Below, piece by piece: positions 1-11,120 of a stretch of 64,000 nucleotides of DNA (the stretch's first letter is position 1; every line of letters starts with the position of its first letter). Below the pieces are notes generated by a model that saw only the letters and a program-made list of their open reading frames with translations, had not been told where the DNA came from and ran no database searches. The DNA is taken from NCBI GenBank assembly GCA_034440575.1, contig JAOTOL010001138.1, forward strand, positions 1-64,000. The letters are read 5' to 3'. The stretch is from Imbricaverruca yamaguchii (taxonomy: Eukaryota; Arthropoda; Thecostraca; Neoverrucidae). The translations under genes were made by a program, and so were the position numbers.

Positions 1-330
1 ATTGTATGCGCCACCTCATCTCCCGACCCCTGTTAACGAATACTTCTGCAACAATGCCGCAAAGGGTATCCGGTCGGCGAGCGATGTAAGGGGGACGGGT
101 TGGGTCATGGGGGCTGTTCGGCCGGATGTTTTCCAACGGTCGGTACCCTCACACCGTGCTCTGATCTTCAGGGGATCCGCCATGCACATACGCAAATAAA
201 GTTCAGCAGGGGTACGTATAAAGATGTTTGGTCCGCTCTTCTTTTCGCCCACGGGCGCAATACTCGGTGTGATAGGCATTCGGAGTTCCATCCCACCGCA
301 TTCCCAGATGGCAGACTCGCTGCTGAGTTT

Positions 331-1442
331 CACCTGGTGCTGCCACCTGACGTTACAACCTGTCACCTGATGTTGCCACCTGCCACCTGCCGTTGCGACC
401 TACCACCTGACGTTGAGACCTTCCACCCGCCACCTGACGTTATGACCTGCCACCTGACGTTGCGACCTACCACCTGACGTTGCGACCTGCCACCTGACGT
501 TGCGACCTGCCACCTGACGTTACGACCTGCCACCTGACGTTACGACCTGCCACCTGACGTTACGACCTGCCACCTGACGTTACGACCTGCCACCTGACGT
601 TACGACCTGCCACCTGACGTTATGACCTACCATCTGGTGTTGCCACCTACCACCTGACGTTGCGACCTGCCACCTGACGTTATGACCTGCCACCTGACGT
701 TACGACCTGCCACCTGACGTTACGACCTGCCACCTGACGTTATGACCTGCCACCTGACGTTATGACCTACCACCTGGCGTTGCCACCTACCACCTGACGT
801 TGCGACCTGCCACCTGACGTTAGACCTGCCACCTGACGTTGCGACCTGCCACCTGACGTTGACGTCGACCTGCCACCTGACGTTACGACCTGCCACCTGA
901 CTGTTGCCACCTACCACCTGACGTTGCGACCTGCCACCTGACGTTGCGACCTGCCACCTGACGTTATGACCTACCACCTGACGTTCGACCTGCCACCTGA
1001 TGACGTTATGACCTGCCACCTGACGTTGCGACCTGCCACCTGACGTTGCGACCTGCCACCTGACGTTATGACCACCATCTGGTTGGCTGCACCTACCACC
1101 TGACGTTATGACCTGCCACCTGACGTTACGACCTGCCACCTGACGTTATGACCTACCATCTGGTGTTGCCACCTACCACCTGACGTTGCGACCTGCCACT
1201 GACTGCCACCTGACGTTGCGACCTGCCACCTGACGTTATGACCTACCATCTGGTGTTGCCACCTACCACCTGACGTTACGACCTGCCACCTGACGTTACG
1301 ACCTGCCACCTGACGTTACGACCTGCCACCTGATGTTACGACCTGCCACCTGATGTTGCGACCTGCCACTTTGCGTTACTACCTGCCACCTGATGTTGGC
1401 ACCTGTCACCTGATGTTGTCACCTGGCACCTGACGTTGAGAC
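331..1442. repeat. 20-bp minisatellite array
   Basis: About 55 tandem copies of a 20-bp unit of the type CGACCTGCCACCTGACGTTA. Units fit exactly three per 60 bases over long stretches. Variant units reading CTACCATCTGGTGTTGCCAC recur near 620, 760, 900, 1065, 1145 and 1235, so the array has a partial higher-order structure of about 140 bp at its left end. Three units equal 60 bp, so frames without stops run through it on the minus strand (about 720-1309); these are a by-product of the unit. There is no evidence of a gene. Confidence 0.95.
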
Positions 1443-1780
1443 AGTGTTAAAATATTGGTTTTTCGTTAGGTGTGAGATGTCGAAACGAACATAGCAGGAT
1501 GTCGAAATTTGACACGTAAGTAGTGTAATTTAAAATGCTTTTGATGTCTTTCAGAGGAAAATTCGAGTTGATGGTGTAGGTGATTATGACTGGACCTTTA
1601 TCATTTGTTTTGAGGTTTATAATTTATGAAGAGCTATATTTCATAAACAAGGTACTGTTAGAAAGGAGACATGAATAGTTCATATCCAGGAGCAGGATGC
1701 CGATACTTCTTGAAGAAGGATGTCGATTGAGTTTTCAGAAAGTGGTAAATTCCACCCTATTTCGCGAATAATTTATCACT
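1443..1780. other. non-repetitive spacer between two arrays
   Basis: AT-richer unique sequence separating the main 20-bp array from its small outlier. No coding signal, RNA gene or mobile element is visible. Confidence 0.5.
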
Positions 1781-1961
1781 GCGTTGAGACCTGCCACCTG
1801 CCACCTGACGTTTACACCTGCCATCTGATGCTGAGACCTGCCATCTGACGTTGAGGCCTGCCAACCGACGTTACGACCTGCCATATGATGTGGAACCTGT
1901 CATATGATGTTACCACCTGCCATCTGACGTTGCCACCTGCCATCTGATGTTGCCACCTGTA
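1781..1961. repeat. outlying block of the 20-bp minisatellite
   Basis: About nine degenerate copies of the same 20-bp unit (GACCTGCCATCTGACGTTGA type). They are more diverged than the main array and separated from it by about 340 bp, which suggests an older edge of a once continuous array. Confidence 0.85.
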
Positions 1962-2400
1962 TTCTTGTCCACTGGTGTATCTAGCCCACCGGTTTGGGGG
2001 GGGGGCAACTTTCGGATTTTGGCGTCAGCCCCCGGCCCTCCCCCAATGGCGTGCCTAGGATTTGCATGGAGGTGTTGGGTGGATTTTGAGGGTGCCCATC
2101 CTGTCATTATTTTTGGTTTAATATCAATCCTGGTAAATGCACTGCGACATACACTCACTATGGCTTATGCCGAATTATTTTGGCATCAGCAATATACTTC
2201 CCTTTGTTCAAGAAAAAAAGTATTTCTAAAAGTTGTCAATCTTTTGCATGGCAAGCTAGAACCATCAGATCGGTTGCATATTTATTGTATTCCAACTCTT
2301 TCCACAGTGCAAAAACCCTGACCTACTGTTTACCTGACCACATTAGCAGCTGTCTCCAAGATAATCATTAGTGAGAAAATTGTGAAAGTGAACTCCTTAC
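1962..2400. other. intergenic or intronic, nothing specific
   Basis: Contains a run of G near 1996 and AT-rich sequence. A 124-codon plus-strand open frame (1947-2321) starts in the minisatellite and has no recognisable domain. Nothing else is supported. Confidence 0.4.
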
Positions 2401-2593
2401 TTCGAGTAACAGCAAGCAAGCTGATCTCAGTCTCATGAGGGTGGTGCAACTCTGGATCCCAGCAGGCAAAGGCTGGGCTGGGGCCGGCTTCTGGTGCATG
2501 CAGAAGATCGAGACAGGAGAGGCTGGAGGCAGAAGCTACCCTTTCAGGAGAAGGTTGAGATGGAGAATCCAGGCTGAAAATAAGGACTGAATC
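2401..2593 (-). CDS. candidate internal exon, unknown gene
   Basis: On the minus strand an AT/T-rich tract ending in CAG (complement of 2594-2610) is followed by 64 open codons and then a GTAAGG donor (complement of 2395-2400). The reading frame is rich in Ser and Pro (for example SLDSPSQPSPER) and contains a CWDPELHHPHE segment. Base composition is more GC-rich than the flanks. No domain is recognised. It could be an exon of a minus-strand gene or a chance open frame with fortuitous splice signals. No partner exon was found. Confidence 0.3.
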
Positions 2594-2749
2594 CTGACTG
2601 AAAATATACTTAAACATGCACATTTGTGTTCACAACATTTTTTCCTTATACATCTCTTTTTAGACAATTTGATCACCATAACAAGAACAGCAAAGTTGTG
2701 CATCTATCAAAATACCCCATTTGATTATCAATCCATGATTATATCTCCA

Positions 2750-3819
2750 ATGGGAGGTTAGGCTAGGTTAGCAGGCGCCCCGGAGGGGGGGGCAATATCC
2801 ACCCGCCCCTCCGGATTTTGATACATAACTCCAGATTTTACCGGCCGATATACGCCATTGTTTGCGTACCTGCTTAGAAATGACCGGCGCGTTGTTGAAA
2901 GCAAGTAAAACGGAAATCTGGCGAAGTTTTTTTTAGTTAGGGGCCGTTAGAGTTATTAACAAAAATTCGCAGCCCCAGATAACAAAAATCGGCGGTGATG
3001 CGCTTCCCGTATATTGGCAAAAGAGAAGTGTTCTTGACAACACTAGCGACTTATTTGAGGTGCATTGTTACGCTATATAGTTCAAAGTCATGTTTGACCA
3101 CCGAGGTCAAATCAGATTAAGTTCATGACAGGTTAATATAACCAAACTTGGTCTATTAACCTGTAGATTTTCACGACTTACATTATATTATTGGCTCTGG
3201 GGAGTTTATTTTGGAGGATATTTGAAGAAAATATATTATTTGGAATCAGAGAAGGACATGAAAATCGAACAGGACCGTACAATTTTTGGCCACCCAAAAA
3301 TCAATTATTGTTTTATTTACAAATTTTGAGTTTTCAAGTTTTCTTTAATTTTCCTCTTCTAATGGGTAGAGCTGACCGAAAAACGTTGTTCGAAGTTAAC
3401 TTGCTGTAATAACAAATGCTTACTTTAGGCAGAATCTTGTATTTAAGCTATAATAGGCAAATATGCAACTTTAATAAGTAGTGAAAAACGGAAGAATAAA
3501 ATTCCTGTTGTACGTTAGCTGCATCCCTAAAGATAAGGAAGCGCTGAAAGTTTCATTAAAATATCTGTATCCGTTAAAGCGTGAAGACTGGTTGAACTTT
3601 TTGGGAGGTGACCTCACTTGACCAAGACTAAGTCATTAACCCTAGATAACCTGACTTCGAAAGTTTGACACAGCATGCCAGATTGATGTGGGAAAAGGTC
3701 TGCCAAATTTCGGCGCGCTGCCGTGCGCCGTTTTTTTCACGATCCGCCAAAAAACTGAGGCGGTGGTTGAAGACCCCCCAATACGGCGCGGGTTAACGTA
3801 ACCTAGCCTAACCTTCCAT
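2750..3819. mobile_element. roughly 1.07-kb non-autonomous element with 21-bp terminal inverted repeats (family R1)
   Basis: The left end (2750-2770) and right end (3799-3819) are inverted copies over 21 bp with one mismatch; the core AGGTTAGGCTAGGTTA is a perfect 16-bp inverted repeat. If the termini are set at GGAGG/CCTTCC, the trinucleotide ATG flanks both sides and may be the target duplication. No transposase is encoded. Parts recur elsewhere: 63738-64000 matches 2777-3040, 13598-13810 matches 3163-3366, and 5430-5745 matches 3480-3797 in inverse orientation. This is the most complete copy in the window. The superfamily is undetermined. Confidence 0.7.
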
Positions 3820-4035
3820 GCAAGAAAACAAATTGCTTAAAAATGGAACATTTTCAACTTTTTGCATAAAATGATTAAACTTAAAAAGCTTCACCTAGCC
3901 TAACATAACCTGACCCATTTTTGAAGCATCAACTTTTTTGGGGGAAAATATCCCCCAAAATTGGTTTAAACAAATAATTTGTCCAACTTAAAAGAGAAGT
4001 CTAGATAACCCAACATAAACAAACCTAACCTGTTT
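3820..4035 (-). repeat. dispersed repeat family R2, inverted copy
   Basis: The reverse complement of about 3886-4035 resembles 8036-8186. Both carry an AAGTTRGACAA-ATTATT block, a G-rich block, and an AAAAATGGGTCAGG-type segment running into GTTAGGCTAGG. Divergence is considerable, so the family assignment rests on the order of conserved blocks. Confidence 0.5.
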
Positions 4036-4740
4036 GTTTGCTTCATGAGGATACATGTGTTGAACTTGTCTCATAGATAGGCCGGTAACTACCTTAAGCT
4101 GCAATAAAACCCATAAAGTTTGATAGCCCGGACCTACCACCCGAATCTCCCTTACCTGCAAACCTACCAGTCATCTCTTATTCAGGATCTAAATACCTAC
4201 ATACCTCCTCTTGCTATTCTTCTTTTGGTATAAGCCAATGTAGCCTGTCTTTATCTTAGCGACCCACATCAACATGAAACATTCTGCTCAACTGGGTTCA
4301 ACTGGACACACGCACAAAACATCATGTTCAAATTTCGTTTTTCGAAATCTGGCTCACTGGGTTTGCTTGCCCGTTACTGGCTAAACTAAATTCGTGAAGC
4401 TATCTGACTAAGGAATAATGAATCTGCTGATTTTGTCAACTCTTGCTGTAAGCAGAACTTAAACAGCATAGAACCCTCGATGTGCGTCAGAATCTATTAT
4501 GCTACCATATTGGGCTTCCAAACAATGATTAAAAATGCCTTTAAAATTGGAGATTCTTTCACCCAGAGCCTTATTTTTTAACGTCGGCCAAGGTTACCTA
4601 TTTTAATTTAGTTTCCTTCTGTTGGTTTAGGGGGGACAAAAGACATGACGGTCCCCCTTTGAGGCGCTTCGGAGGGGGGGGCATGACCGGAATGGTCCTC
4701 CCCTGGATCCGCCAGTGTTCTTGTCGTGGGCTAACGATTA
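4036..4740. other. unique AT-rich sequence ending in a degenerate repeat edge
   Basis: No coding or RNA signal. Near 4630-4720 a G-rich segment (GGCGCTTCGGAGGGGGGGGC) resembles the left end of family R1, where GGCGCCCCGGAGGGGGGGGC occurs, and may be a relic. Confidence 0.4.
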
Positions 4741-4745
4741 AGATT

Positions 4746-4990
4746 TGACGCCGGGTTACCTCAGTGGTCAGAGTGCCGGTCTGCGAGGGCGGCGCGGCAC
4801 ATTCTGCTCCCCACGCTTGTTACTCACTCGTCCGGCTGAGATGGTCGTTTGGCAAGGCTGACAATGGCGAGGCAAGGTCGGGGGGCAAGCATTAGGCCCC
4901 ATTAGGCCCGCCTATATGGGTACTTAAACTCCCGGTCAAATCTGTGCCATTGAACTGAAATTTCCAGGTCGTTGGATGGGTTCCGGGGCA
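4746..4990 (+). repeat. possible tRNA-derived SINE
   Basis: Begins with an A-box-like segment (GTTACCTCAGTGGTCAGAGTGCCGG, about 4756-4780), as in the D-arm of a tRNA. It is followed by a GC-rich body and an AT-rich end. No clear B box is seen, so this is a degenerate head at best and differs from the SINE family at 20.0 and 38.8 kb. Confidence 0.35.
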
Positions 4991-4999
4991 ATGTGACGA

Positions 5000-5429
5000 G
5001 TTTGCGCTTACCACTGATCCTGCTGCTGTACTGTTTCCCAACAACAGTTCGAACATAAATATGTATTGTTTAAAAAAAAACTGCGGAAAAAGTGGTCGGC
5101 ATGCAGTGGCGTGGCCACGGGAAGGCGACGGGAGATGGAGCAGAGAGCTAGCCGTCCACTCTACCGCACATGTGAACGTGTGCGGAATTTTGTCAGCGTC
5201 CGGTGATTCAGGCGCCGGCTCTGAAATGGTCCCAGGGATGCTTGCGCCATCTCGACGAGGGTTTCAGGAGCACCCAGCACCCGCTCGGAAGATCACGTTT
5301 CACCACGGCGTGGAACTTGGTCCTGGAGGGATGTGGGAGATAGAAGGGGACCGGTGCGAAAGCATAGTGGGGCTGGACGTCAAGGTTCGTCATTTGGACA
5401 GCAGTCCGCACTGAGCCGTAATCAGTGGC
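5000..5429. other. unassigned region with a 117-codon open frame
   Basis: A plus-strand frame from ATG 5061 to 5414 has no recognisable domain and unremarkable composition. It abuts a repeat fragment. It is treated as a chance frame. Confidence 0.35.
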
Positions 5430-5745
5430 GACGTTAACCCGTGCCGTCTCGGCGGGTCTTCAACCGCCACCCCTCAGGTTTTTCGCGGGTAGTGGACGAA
5501 CGGCGCGCCGCAGCGTGCCCAAATCTGGCATACCTTTTCCCACATCAATTTTGCATGCTGTTTCGAAATTTTGAAGTCAGGTCATCTAGGGTCAATGAGT
5601 TAGTCAAGGTCAAGTGAGGTCACCTCCAAAAAAGTTCAACCAGTCGTCACGGTTTAACTGATACAGATATTTTAATGAAATTTTCAGCGTTTGCTTATCT
5701 TTACAGATGCAACGAAACGTACGAGTGAATTTTTTTCTTCTTTTT
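5430..5745 (-). repeat. inverted partial copy of family R1
   Basis: The reverse complement aligns with 3480-3797. Shared blocks include the CTGTAAAGATAAG segment, the AGGTGACCTCACTTGACC segment, the GCGCGCTGCCGTGCGCCG-like block, and GGCGGTGGTTGAAGACCC. It ends next to the 5' truncation point of the CR1 LINE at about 5778. Confidence 0.75.
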
Positions 5746-5777
5746 TGACTACATGAATTTTGTGTATTTTATTGGTA

Positions 5778-7423
5778 TGATTTCATTGGTAGTGATGTTG
5801 TTTACAATCATATCAGGAAAGTAAAGCCAAATAAGGCAGCAGGACCTGATGATATTTATGCTAGGGTGTTGCGGGAAACTGAAAAGGAACTGGCATTTCC
5901 ACTTAGTATAATATTTTGCAGATCAGTTTCACATAATGAAATTCCAACCGATTGGAAAAGGGCAAATGTAGTTCCTATTTTCAAGAAAGGAGAAAGAGGG
6001 AAAGTTGAAAACTATAGGCCAATAAGTCTCACATCCCTAGTCTGCAAGGTACTCGAATCAATTATCAAGGATACAATAGTTAGTTATCTGGAAGGTAGCA
6101 GATTGATTCAAGATACTCAACATGGATTTAGAAAAGGACGATCGTGTCTCACAAACCTCTTGGACTTTTTGAACTTCGCCACAGAACAATTTGATCAGGG
6201 AAATCAGGTTGATGTAGCATATCTTGACTTTAGTGAGGCCTTTGACAAGGTACCCCATAAACGGTTAATGATACAGCTCCAGTCCCATGGTATTGCAGGT
6301 AGCATCTTAAAATGGATATAGTTGTGGCTTTCAGATAGACAGCAAAGAGTGATGCTAAATGGTACAAAGTCACCATGGCAAAATGTTCTTAGTAGAGTCC
6401 CCCAGGGGTCAGCACTAGGGCCATTACTGTTCATTATATTTTAAATAACATTGAAAGTGGCCTAAGCAGTACAGTTTTGAAATTTGCAGATGATTTGAAG
6501 GTCTTTAGGGCAATAACAGGTCAGGATGAGCATATCTCGCTGCAAAAAGACTTAGACGAACTTGTGAAGTGGTCTGAAGAATGGCAAATGAAATTTAACT
6601 TTGATAAGTGCAAAATCATGCATGTAGGTAAGCAGCATATGAAGGCTCCATACTTGATGGGTGGCCAAGTGCTATCAGTGACTCAACAGGAGAAGGATTT
6701 AGGTGTTATTCTAAACACAAAACTGGGGGCATCAGAACAGACCAAGGAAGCCAGGAAGAAGGCACTGAGAATGCTCGGGGCAATAAATAGGAATGTATCA
6801 TACAGAAGTGAGGAAGTGATCAGGAAACTTTACTGTGCATACGTCAGGCCACATTTGGAATACTGCATCCAAGCTTGGTCTCCTAGCTATGAAAAAGATT
6901 GTTGGCTTTTAGAGAGAGTACAAAAGAGGGCTACAAAAATGGTTAATGGCATAAGCAACCTGGCATATGGGGAAAGATTGAAGAAATTGAATATGTTTTC
7001 ACTTAGATATAGAAGGCTGAGAGGAGATCTCATCGAGGTCTTTAAATTTGTCAATGGTCTGGAGAGGGGATACCTTGTGGAAATGTTTGAATTTAACAGA
7101 AATGATGCAATTAGAGGTCATAAATTCAAAATTAAAATTAACCACAGCAGAACAAGGTTAAGGCAAACTTTCTTCACCAACAGGGTAGTGGAACACTGGA
7201 ACCAGCTGCCAGAAAACATCGTCAGTAGCAGCACATTGAACATCTTTAAAAACAGCATAGACAATCATTATAAGAATAGAGGGCTTGCTTTTCAGTATTA
7301 CAGGGAGGGCTGATTGGCAGATTTGGTGGGCAACTGGTTCAGTGTACAGAGTGCAAGCAAGAAGGGCCCTTGTGGCTCATAGTTGCACTAATCTTTTATT
7401 TCTTTATGTCTTTATGTCTTTAT
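5778..7423 (+). mobile_element. CR1-type LINE, 5'-truncated copy A
   Basis: Carries the 3' part of ORF2 (reverse transcriptase to C-terminus), a 3' UTR, and a tail of TTTATGTC octamers (about 7398-7423). The copies at 45.8-48.2 kb and 48.6-56.0 kb are closely similar over the whole length. The 5' end corresponds to the start of the RT region. Absence of the endonuclease fits 5' truncation during target-primed reverse transcription. Confidence 0.95.
5790..7313 (+). pseudogene. CR1 LINE ORF2 reverse transcriptase, broken
   Basis: The frame contains the RT landmarks: PNKAAGPDDIYARVLRE, a TDWKRANVVPIFKKGE block, [49 protein letters not shown], and the catalytic FADD at about 6481-6492. The C-terminal part ends at 7313 with a stop. 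The gene is dead. TAG at 6319-6321 stands where the other copies have GAG. One base is missing near 6443 relative to the other copies, shifting the frame within the FIIFVNN block. The region downstream of FADD (6477-7313, 278 codons) is intact. Confidence 0.93.
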
Positions 7424-7687
7424 GAAGACATGCTTAACTAACAATGTACAGCTAGATGTCATTATACAATAGTGATAAGTTTGATGGAGAGGAAGCAGCA
7501 TGCTATGGGACCTATAACATTTGGTGATCTATGACTGATAATAAGATCCTCTTCCAGTCCTAGGAATCATTATATGATAGAGATCCTCTTGCAGTCCTAG
7601 TATTCATTATACTGTTCATTCAAACGGAGTCCCCTATCACATAAACTTTCCAACATAATTGAGGAAAATGCACATTTGTTATTTCAG
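7424..7687. other. LINE 3' flank
   Basis: Unique AT-rich sequence. A short direct repeat around AGATCCTCTTCCAGTCCTAG / AGATCCTCTTGCAGTCCTAG lies at about 7544-7605. No gene seen. Confidence 0.4.
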
Positions 7688-7877
7688 GTCATCTGTAGGA
7701 GCATTCCAAGAGGAGGCAGTAGTGGAGCCAAAAAATGAGATTGCCAGCCAGATTGGAAGACCACCCATGCCTTCATGTGTTCTTCATTTGTGAAGAAAAA
7801 ACTCAGAACAGAGTCCAGATGTGCCCAGAAGAATGTATGGCTGAACACTGAGAGCCAGAGTGGCATCCACACAACTG
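7688..7877 (+). CDS. candidate exon or exon relic, unknown gene
   Basis: Flanked by a good acceptor (TTTGTTATTTCAG ending at 7687) and a consensus donor GTAAGT at 7878. From base 7689 the frame reads SSVGAFQEEAVVEPKNEIAS and onward for 34 codons before a TGA. A second frame from about 7775 is open through the donor. No single frame spans the interval, so it may be a terminal exon, a pseudo-exon or a decayed exon. No homologue is recognised. Confidence 0.3.
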
Positions 7878-8035
7878 GTAAGTCGCAAAGGGTAGCATTG
7901 CCCAAAATACCAAAAATATTGTGGATGAGCCACATCTTGACATGGCATAGGAATTTTCATGGGCATTACTACTTGTTCACAAGACAAGTTTTACACACAT
8001 TTTACCTCCATGAAGCATACAAAGGTATTGAGCTT

Positions 8036-8186
8036 GGCTAAGTTATGTCAGATTAAGGTTGTTTTGTAAGTTAGACAATTATTAAGTTTCTTTGGGGATC
8101 ATTTAGGATAAAAAAGTTTTTGAATTAAAAAATGGTCAAGGCTAGTTAGGCTAAGTTAGGTCAGAATAGGTTGTCTAGTTTGAATT
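8036..8186 (+). repeat. dispersed repeat family R2, direct copy
   Basis: Partner of 3886-4035 in opposite orientation. Contains GGCTAAGTTATGTCAG at the left and GGCTAGTTAGGCTAAGTTAGG at the right, so the ends are loosely direct copies of one motif. Confidence 0.45.
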
Positions 8187-8584
8187 TTCAAGGACAAAAA
8201 TTGTCTCCAGAATCCAGAGCTAGGCTGCATCTTTTTTCTTCATTTTGAACATTATGTGTCATGCTACGTTGTCCAACCAACTCCAAACCACCTTTTCGGT
8301 GCCATTTTGCTACCCAACTGCACTTGCCAAAAAAAGTGGTCGCATCATGTAGGTACATTATGAACATGTGCACATTCATAAGAACTGCATTAAAAAAGAA
8401 ATTTCAAGAAATCAAATCACCTTAAACTGCAAATTCATCATTTCAGAAAGCCAGAGGGACCAGAAAAGTTAACAGTATAATGGTATTCAATGGAGGATGG
8501 GACAGGATGCACTTAACAATTCCATGAACATTTCATGAGTGCACAAATAATGCTTGAATGCATGCATATATACGACCTCTGCAG

Positions 8585-8648
8585 TCTATGTGCACTGAAG
8601 ACGCCCAGCCCTCTTTTTGAAAGAAAAACATTCACCGTTCAAAACATG
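8585..8648 (+). CDS. candidate short exon, unknown gene
   Basis: A 64-bp interval between an acceptor (TACGACCTCTGCAG ending at 8584) and a perfect GTAAGTG donor at 8649. One frame (first base completing a split codon) is open and reads CALKTPSPLFERKTFTVQNM, with an SP motif. Its phase does not fit the candidate exon at 7688-7877. Weak on its own. Confidence 0.22.
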
Positions 8649-9962
8649 GTAAGTGAAATCAGGATTTCCCAGACAAAAGCAAAACAATCAGTTTTGTTCA
8701 TTCCTACGCTGGTCGGCCTCGCAGCAATTAATAGTCTCACTTCCTGCTCCTTGCATTATCCAAAGATATTCCGTCACACACCATATGCTTACGGTTTTGG
8801 TTTATCCAAATCAATAACTCGAATAACCGTGAAGATATTTGATATAGGTGGGTAGGTACCTAGTCAGGAAATACCAACTCTTGTACCTCGAGCAAAACAC
8901 GCAACCAATTCCACCCGGATAGCAACGAAGAGCTTCAAAGAAAATCCTTCGTTAAATAAACAAAAACCACTACGCTCCGCTACCCAAATAAAGGAATTCA
9001 CCTTTACCATCCCGACCGCGTACGAAGGTCCGTTCTTGGATTCGATGGATTCACCGCTTTCCAGTTCCCACTCCGGCCGGAGCTATTTAAACCATCTCCA
9101 AGAAAAGCCATGGATAATGGATTTCTTTTTGCTTCCTTGAAGAATGATATGTTCTGCATCAAATGACATGGATAAAACGTTCATATGTATATTACAAAGC
9201 AGTCAGAAGCGATATACACAAAAGATATGGGATGGATTTTCCCCATGAAAATTACCCGAATGGTACCAAAGCGTTGTTAAAACCTGCTAAGACTTCACCA
9301 GAGAAGTTAAATTCCGCTCGTCCGTGACGATAGACGGTTTTACAGCGGCAATTTGCCCACCCGTCCACTTTCCACTAAACATTCCAGACATGAACTAAAA
9401 GTCCATCGAAATACATTTAATATTAATAAGAATTGACTTCAATAAGTGTTCTCAGTTGTCTCATTAAAAAAAAAAAAAAAAAATTCATGGTCGTGAGAAT
9501 ACAAGATTCTAGACGGATTGTTTTAGTATAACTTTCCTTAAACCATTCTAAACTCAGAAACAAATATCCCGAAGTGACATCTTTGACCCTCCCATATATC
9601 AGTCGGTGCACGAATGTCCTGCTCTTGAGGTGTGTTGTGGACATGCATTAGTTGTGCGGTGTGGGCATGTCAGGAGTGACAAGTATGGATATATAAACTT
9701 GGTTGACATCGATTAAGTATACTTTTGTGATCATTTACGCTACCATTGATCAGAAAGTTCCCCTATAAGTCATCCACGTAACGTGGAAGACCTCAGACGA
9801 CGATGTGTGGTGGACCCCATCTGGTTGTTTGTGAGACACTAGGATAGGAACCGAACAAATGATGTGAAGGCGTTTTATTCTTGAAGAAGAATCTCGGGTT
9901 ATTTTACGACGCATTCAACCCCAAGGTTGTATAGCGTACTGCAAGGTTCATTGGTCGTGTGT
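8649..9962. other. non-coding stretch
   Basis: AT-rich, with an A18 tract at 9466-9483 that may mark an old retroposed end. A TATTTAA sequence follows a GC-rich CCGGCCGGAG at about 9074-9090. No gene, RNA or array is supported. Confidence 0.4.
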
Positions 9963-10035
9963 GGACTCTGCAAATGCCGCCGGTCGCGAGATTCGAATCC
10001 GACGCTCCACATTCTAAGCTACCGAGGCCCCGGGT
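9963..10035 (-). repeat. tRNA-derived SINE head, minus strand
   Basis: The reverse complement carries an A box (CTCGGTAGCTTAGAATGTGGAGC), a B box (GGATTCGAATCTC) and GCGACCGGCGGCAT. The last resembles GCAACCGGCGGGAT in the SINE at 20.0 kb. The spacing between boxes is short, so part of the anticodon arm is missing. Confidence 0.5.
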
Positions 10036-10300
10036 TTGTATTCTTCATTCCAGGAAACACCACTGCGTTTTCTTCAAAATGTATACACTTCGTTATTTAT
10101 AAAATGTATATACTCCATGACTTCGTGCTTCAATATACACCCCATAATTTGAAAAACTGGAAAATTATATACTCCATTACACAGTGCTTCTCAGGATTAT
10201 ACATTCCATACTTTGGCAAGTCAAAAAAATATACACTCCGAATCCAAGACTGAGAAGTAAAAATCCAACACTGCTCATGGTCGACCACATTCGGATCGGT
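10036..10300 (+). repeat. dispersed repeat family R3 with a recurring TATACACTCC motif
   Basis: The motif TATACACTCC or a variant recurs every 35-55 bp (about 10081, 10106, 10133, 10166, 10198, 10229). The right end (TACACTCCGAATCC to AAATCCAACACTG, about 10231-10275) matches the reverse complement of about 41020-41095. It behaves as an interspersed element whose interior is loosely periodic. Confidence 0.6.
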
Positions 10301-10715
10301 AATCTGAACGAGACCATACACACATGCTGTACTTATGCTGATAGACGGAGTGTTCATTGACCTCCGACCCTCCCCAGACACTGCACAAAGCGTCACTTCG
10401 TGATAAGCCGTGATATATGTACAACATGCACACCACGGACTGCAGGAATTTCCGTGCTGGCATGGCCTCCCGATCCCGTTGCGTCAGCATACATACAATC
10501 AGTCGATACGTTGGCAGATAACGACAGGATGATGACCCCAATACCACGAAAGGTCATTCGCGACCAATCGATGCAACCTCCGCAGTGTCCGAGACAATCT
10601 TAGATCGTCCGAGACCACTTGACGCTTTCGGGCGTCGCACGAGGTCATCCGACGCCTCTACGCGTCGCCCCAGGCCGATCAAGACGGGCCAAGGCCGCCA
10701 GTGAGGGACAATCCC
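10301..10715. other. unassigned sequence, becoming GC-rich
   Basis: Nothing specific seen. Composition rises towards the 27-bp array. Confidence 0.35.
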
Positions 10716-11120
10716 AGATGCTCGAGACGAGATGGGCCGACAAGCTGGAGACGAGAGACCTCGCAATGGTGAAGAAGAGAGGCCTCCCGGGACGCTGGAG
10801 ACGGGACACACCGGGACGATGAATATGAGAGACCCGCCGGCACGCTGGAGACGAGAGACCCTTCGGGACGCCGGAGGCGGGAAACCCTTCGGAACGAGAG
10901 AGACGAGAGAACCTTCGGGACACTGAAGACGAGAGACCCTTCGGGACCCCGGACATGAGAGACCCTCCGCGACGCCGGACACGAGAGACCCTTCTGGACA
11001 CCAGATGTAAGAGACGCTCCTCCAAGACACCGGAGACGAGAGGTTCTCCTGGACGCCCGAGACGAGAGGCCATCGGCGGCGCCCGAGACGAGAGGCCATC
11101 GGCGGTGCCGGAGACGAGGC
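10716..11120. repeat. degenerate 27-bp minisatellite
   Basis: Unit of the type GAGACGAGAGACCCTTCGGGACGCCG, about 15 diverged copies. The period is close to nine codons, so stop-free frames occur on both strands (up to 235 codons on the minus strand, 10645-11352) with SRRVSRLRRPEGSLV-like repetition. All three minus frames are open at once, which marks them as by-products of the unit. Confidence 0.85.

Noticed and set aside
720..1309. Minus-strand frames rich in NVRWQVATSGGR
   Set aside because: They are translations of the 20-bp minisatellite; every three units restore frame without a stop.
5061..5414. 117-codon plus-strand frame
   Set aside because: Unremarkable composition between repeat fragments; no homology recognised.
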